Shown: positions 62,990 to 64,000 of the stretch, piece after piece
Numbering within the stretch: the first letter of the stretch is position 1
Layout of the letters: every line of letters starts with the position of its first letter
Assembly: GCF_046591575.1 (NCBI RefSeq)
Contig: NZ_JBIQWA010000011.1
Coordinates: 48,680-112,679, forward strand
Reading direction: 5' to 3'
DNA from: Marivita sp046591575
Lineage (GTDB): Bacteria > Pseudomonadota > Alphaproteobacteria > Rhodobacterales > Rhodobacteraceae
DNA length: 64,000 nucleotides
The notes under the pieces: generated by a model
What the model was told of the DNA's origin: nothing
The model's database searches: none
The model's input: only the letters and a program-made list of their open reading frames with translations
Translations under genes and position numbers: made by a program

Positions 62990-64000
62990 TCAGCCTTTTC
63001 TGTTTTCGATGAGGTCATCGACGACAGAGGGGTCTGCGAGTGTGGATGTGTCGCCCAGGGAGTCTGTGTCGTTTTCGGCGATTTTGCGCAGGATGCGGCG
63101 CATGATTTTGCCGGAGCGGGTTTTGGGCAGGCCGGGGGCCCATTGGATCACGTCCGGGCTTGCGATGGGGCCGATTTCGGTGCGCACCCAGCTGCGCAAT
63201 TCCTTGGTCAGCTCGTCAGACGGGTCGACCCCGTTCATCAGGGTGACATAGCAGTAGATGCCCTGGCCCTTGATGTCATGTGGATAGCCCACGACCGCCG
63301 CCTCGGCCACCTTGGCATGGGCGACCAGCGCGGATTCCACCTCTGCCGTGCCCATGCGGTGGCCGGACACGTTGATCACATCGTCCACACGGCCGGTGAT
63401 CCAGTAATCCCCGTCTGCGTCGCGCTTGCAGCCGTCGCCCGAGAAGTAATAGCCCTTGTAGTCCGAGAAATAGGTCTTCTCGAACCGCGCGTGATCGCCC
63501 CAGACGGTGCGCATCTGGCCCGGCCAGCTTGATTTCAGCGCCAGCACGCCCTCTGTCGGGCTGGCATGGATTTCCTCACCCGTCTGCGGATCAAGCACCA
63601 CGGGCTGTACCCCGAAAAACGGCTTCATCGCCGCACCGGGTTTGGTTGCATGCGCGCCGGGCAGGGGGGTGAGCAGGTGCCCGCCTGTTTCGGTTTGCCA
63701 CCAGGTGTCGACGATGGGGCAGCGGCCCCCACCGATGACATCGTTATACCAGTTCCACGCCTCGGGATTGATCGGCTCGCCCACCGTTCCGAGGATTCGC
63801 AAGGAGGATAGATCGCATTTGGTTGCGAAGTCGTTACCTTGGCCCATCAAAGCACGAATTGCGGTGGGGGCAGTGTAGAACTGGTTAACTTTGTGTTTCT
63901 CGCAGACCTGCCAGAACCGCGATGCATCCGGATAGGTGGGCACACCTTCGAACATCAGAGTGGTCGCGCCGTTGGCTAAGGGTCCGTAAATAATGTAGGA
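62990..64000 (-). CDS. acs: Acetyl-CoA synthetase, N-terminus beyond window edge
   Basis: The frame is open to the right edge (336 codons seen; the full enzyme is about 650 aa). Seen features: TTLMFEGVPTYPD, FYTAPTAIRALM, VDTWWQTETGGHLLTPLPG, YYFSGDGCKRDADGDYWITG, RVDDVINVSGHRMGTAEVES, and TRSGKIMRRIL with the Lys that is acetylated to switch Acs off. The enzyme makes acetyl-CoA from acetate, ATP and CoA. The WWQTETGG and VSGHR segments favour Acs over other AMP-forming ligases. Confidence 0.95.
   Translation of the reverse strand, partial: SYIIYGPLANGATTLMFEGVPTYPDASRFWQVCEKHKVNQFYTAPTAIRALMGQGNDFATKCDLSSLRILGTVGEPINPEAWNWYNDVIGGGRCPIVDTWWQTETGGHLLTPLPGAHATKPGAAMKPFFGVQPVVLDPQTGEEIHASPTEGVLALKSSWPGQMRTVWGDHARFEKTYFSDYKGYYFSGDGCKRDADGDYWITGRVDDVINVSGHRMGTAEVESALVAHAKVAEAAVVGYPHDIKGQGIYCYVTLMNGVDPSDELTKELRSWVRTEIGPIASPDVIQWAPGLPKTRSGKIMRRILRKIAENDTDSLGDTSTLADPSVVDDLIENRKG

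Noticed and set aside
1..64000. tRNA genes, rRNA genes, CRISPR arrays, insertion sequences, prophage
   Set aside because: No cloverleaf with a T-loop GTTCRA pattern, no spaced direct repeats, and no transposase, integrase or phage structural gene were seen. This was reading by eye, so a short tRNA could be missed.

Overview
The window is about 58-60% GC, densely coded, and looks like the chromosome of a marine Rhodobacteraceae (Roseobacter-group alphaproteobacterium). The grounds are gene content and order: a full soxSR / soxVWXYZABCDEF cluster, tolQRAB-pal-cpoB-tilS-ftsH, ruvCAB, divergent hemC/hemE, accBC-aat, clpP-clpX, ThyX instead of ThyA, an NDUFA12-type complex I protein, a DUF1127 protein and a Hint-domain protein. 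I saw no tRNA, rRNA, CRISPR array, intact insertion sequence or prophage.

Layout. 1-2.4 kb: a TbpB-like surface lipoprotein overlapping a Slam-type outer-membrane translocator that runs off the left edge (minus strand). 2.6-5.8 kb: thyX, an inositol-monophosphatase-like protein with altered metal ligands, an uncertain ORF and a dual-specificity-type phosphatase. 6.1-13.9 kb: a hybrid histidine kinase and OmpR-type regulator, divergent from a three-gene ABC importer with a fused double permease (AfuABC-like). 14.0-24.7 kb: SRP RNA (minus strand), nudC, hemC, hemE, several transporters, a YeeE/YedE protein and prmA. 25.3-37.2 kb: ruvCAB, ybgC, tol-pal, tilS and ftsH as one long co-directional run. 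37.4-43 kb: MOSC, ureohydrolase, thioesterase, PdeM-like phosphoesterase, hydroxyacid dehydrogenase, SH3 protein and Hint protein.

43.1-54.9 kb is the thiosulfate-oxidation island. soxS-soxR-soxT run leftward and soxVWXYZABC(D)EF rightward. SoxR is an ArsR-family protein with cysteines placed as in persulfide sensors, and inverted repeats lie in both the soxS/soxV and soxW/soxX gaps. SoxV and SoxS/SoxW carry periplasmic thiol redox. SoxXA, SoxYZ, SoxB and SoxCD are the oxidation enzymes, and SoxE/SoxF form an accessory cytochrome/flavoprotein pair. The most notable observation is that soxD encodes only the first of its two usual cytochrome c domains. The 400 bases after its stop still hold a recognisable second haem domain, out of frame, with the haem motif destroyed and an internal stop codon.

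55-64 kb: a photolyase-related protein whose domains are in reversed order, clpP, clpX, RidA, an NDUFA12 protein, a DUF2155 protein, aat-accC-accB (minus strand), a small Pro-rich ORF, and the C-terminal part of acetyl-CoA synthetase running off the right edge.
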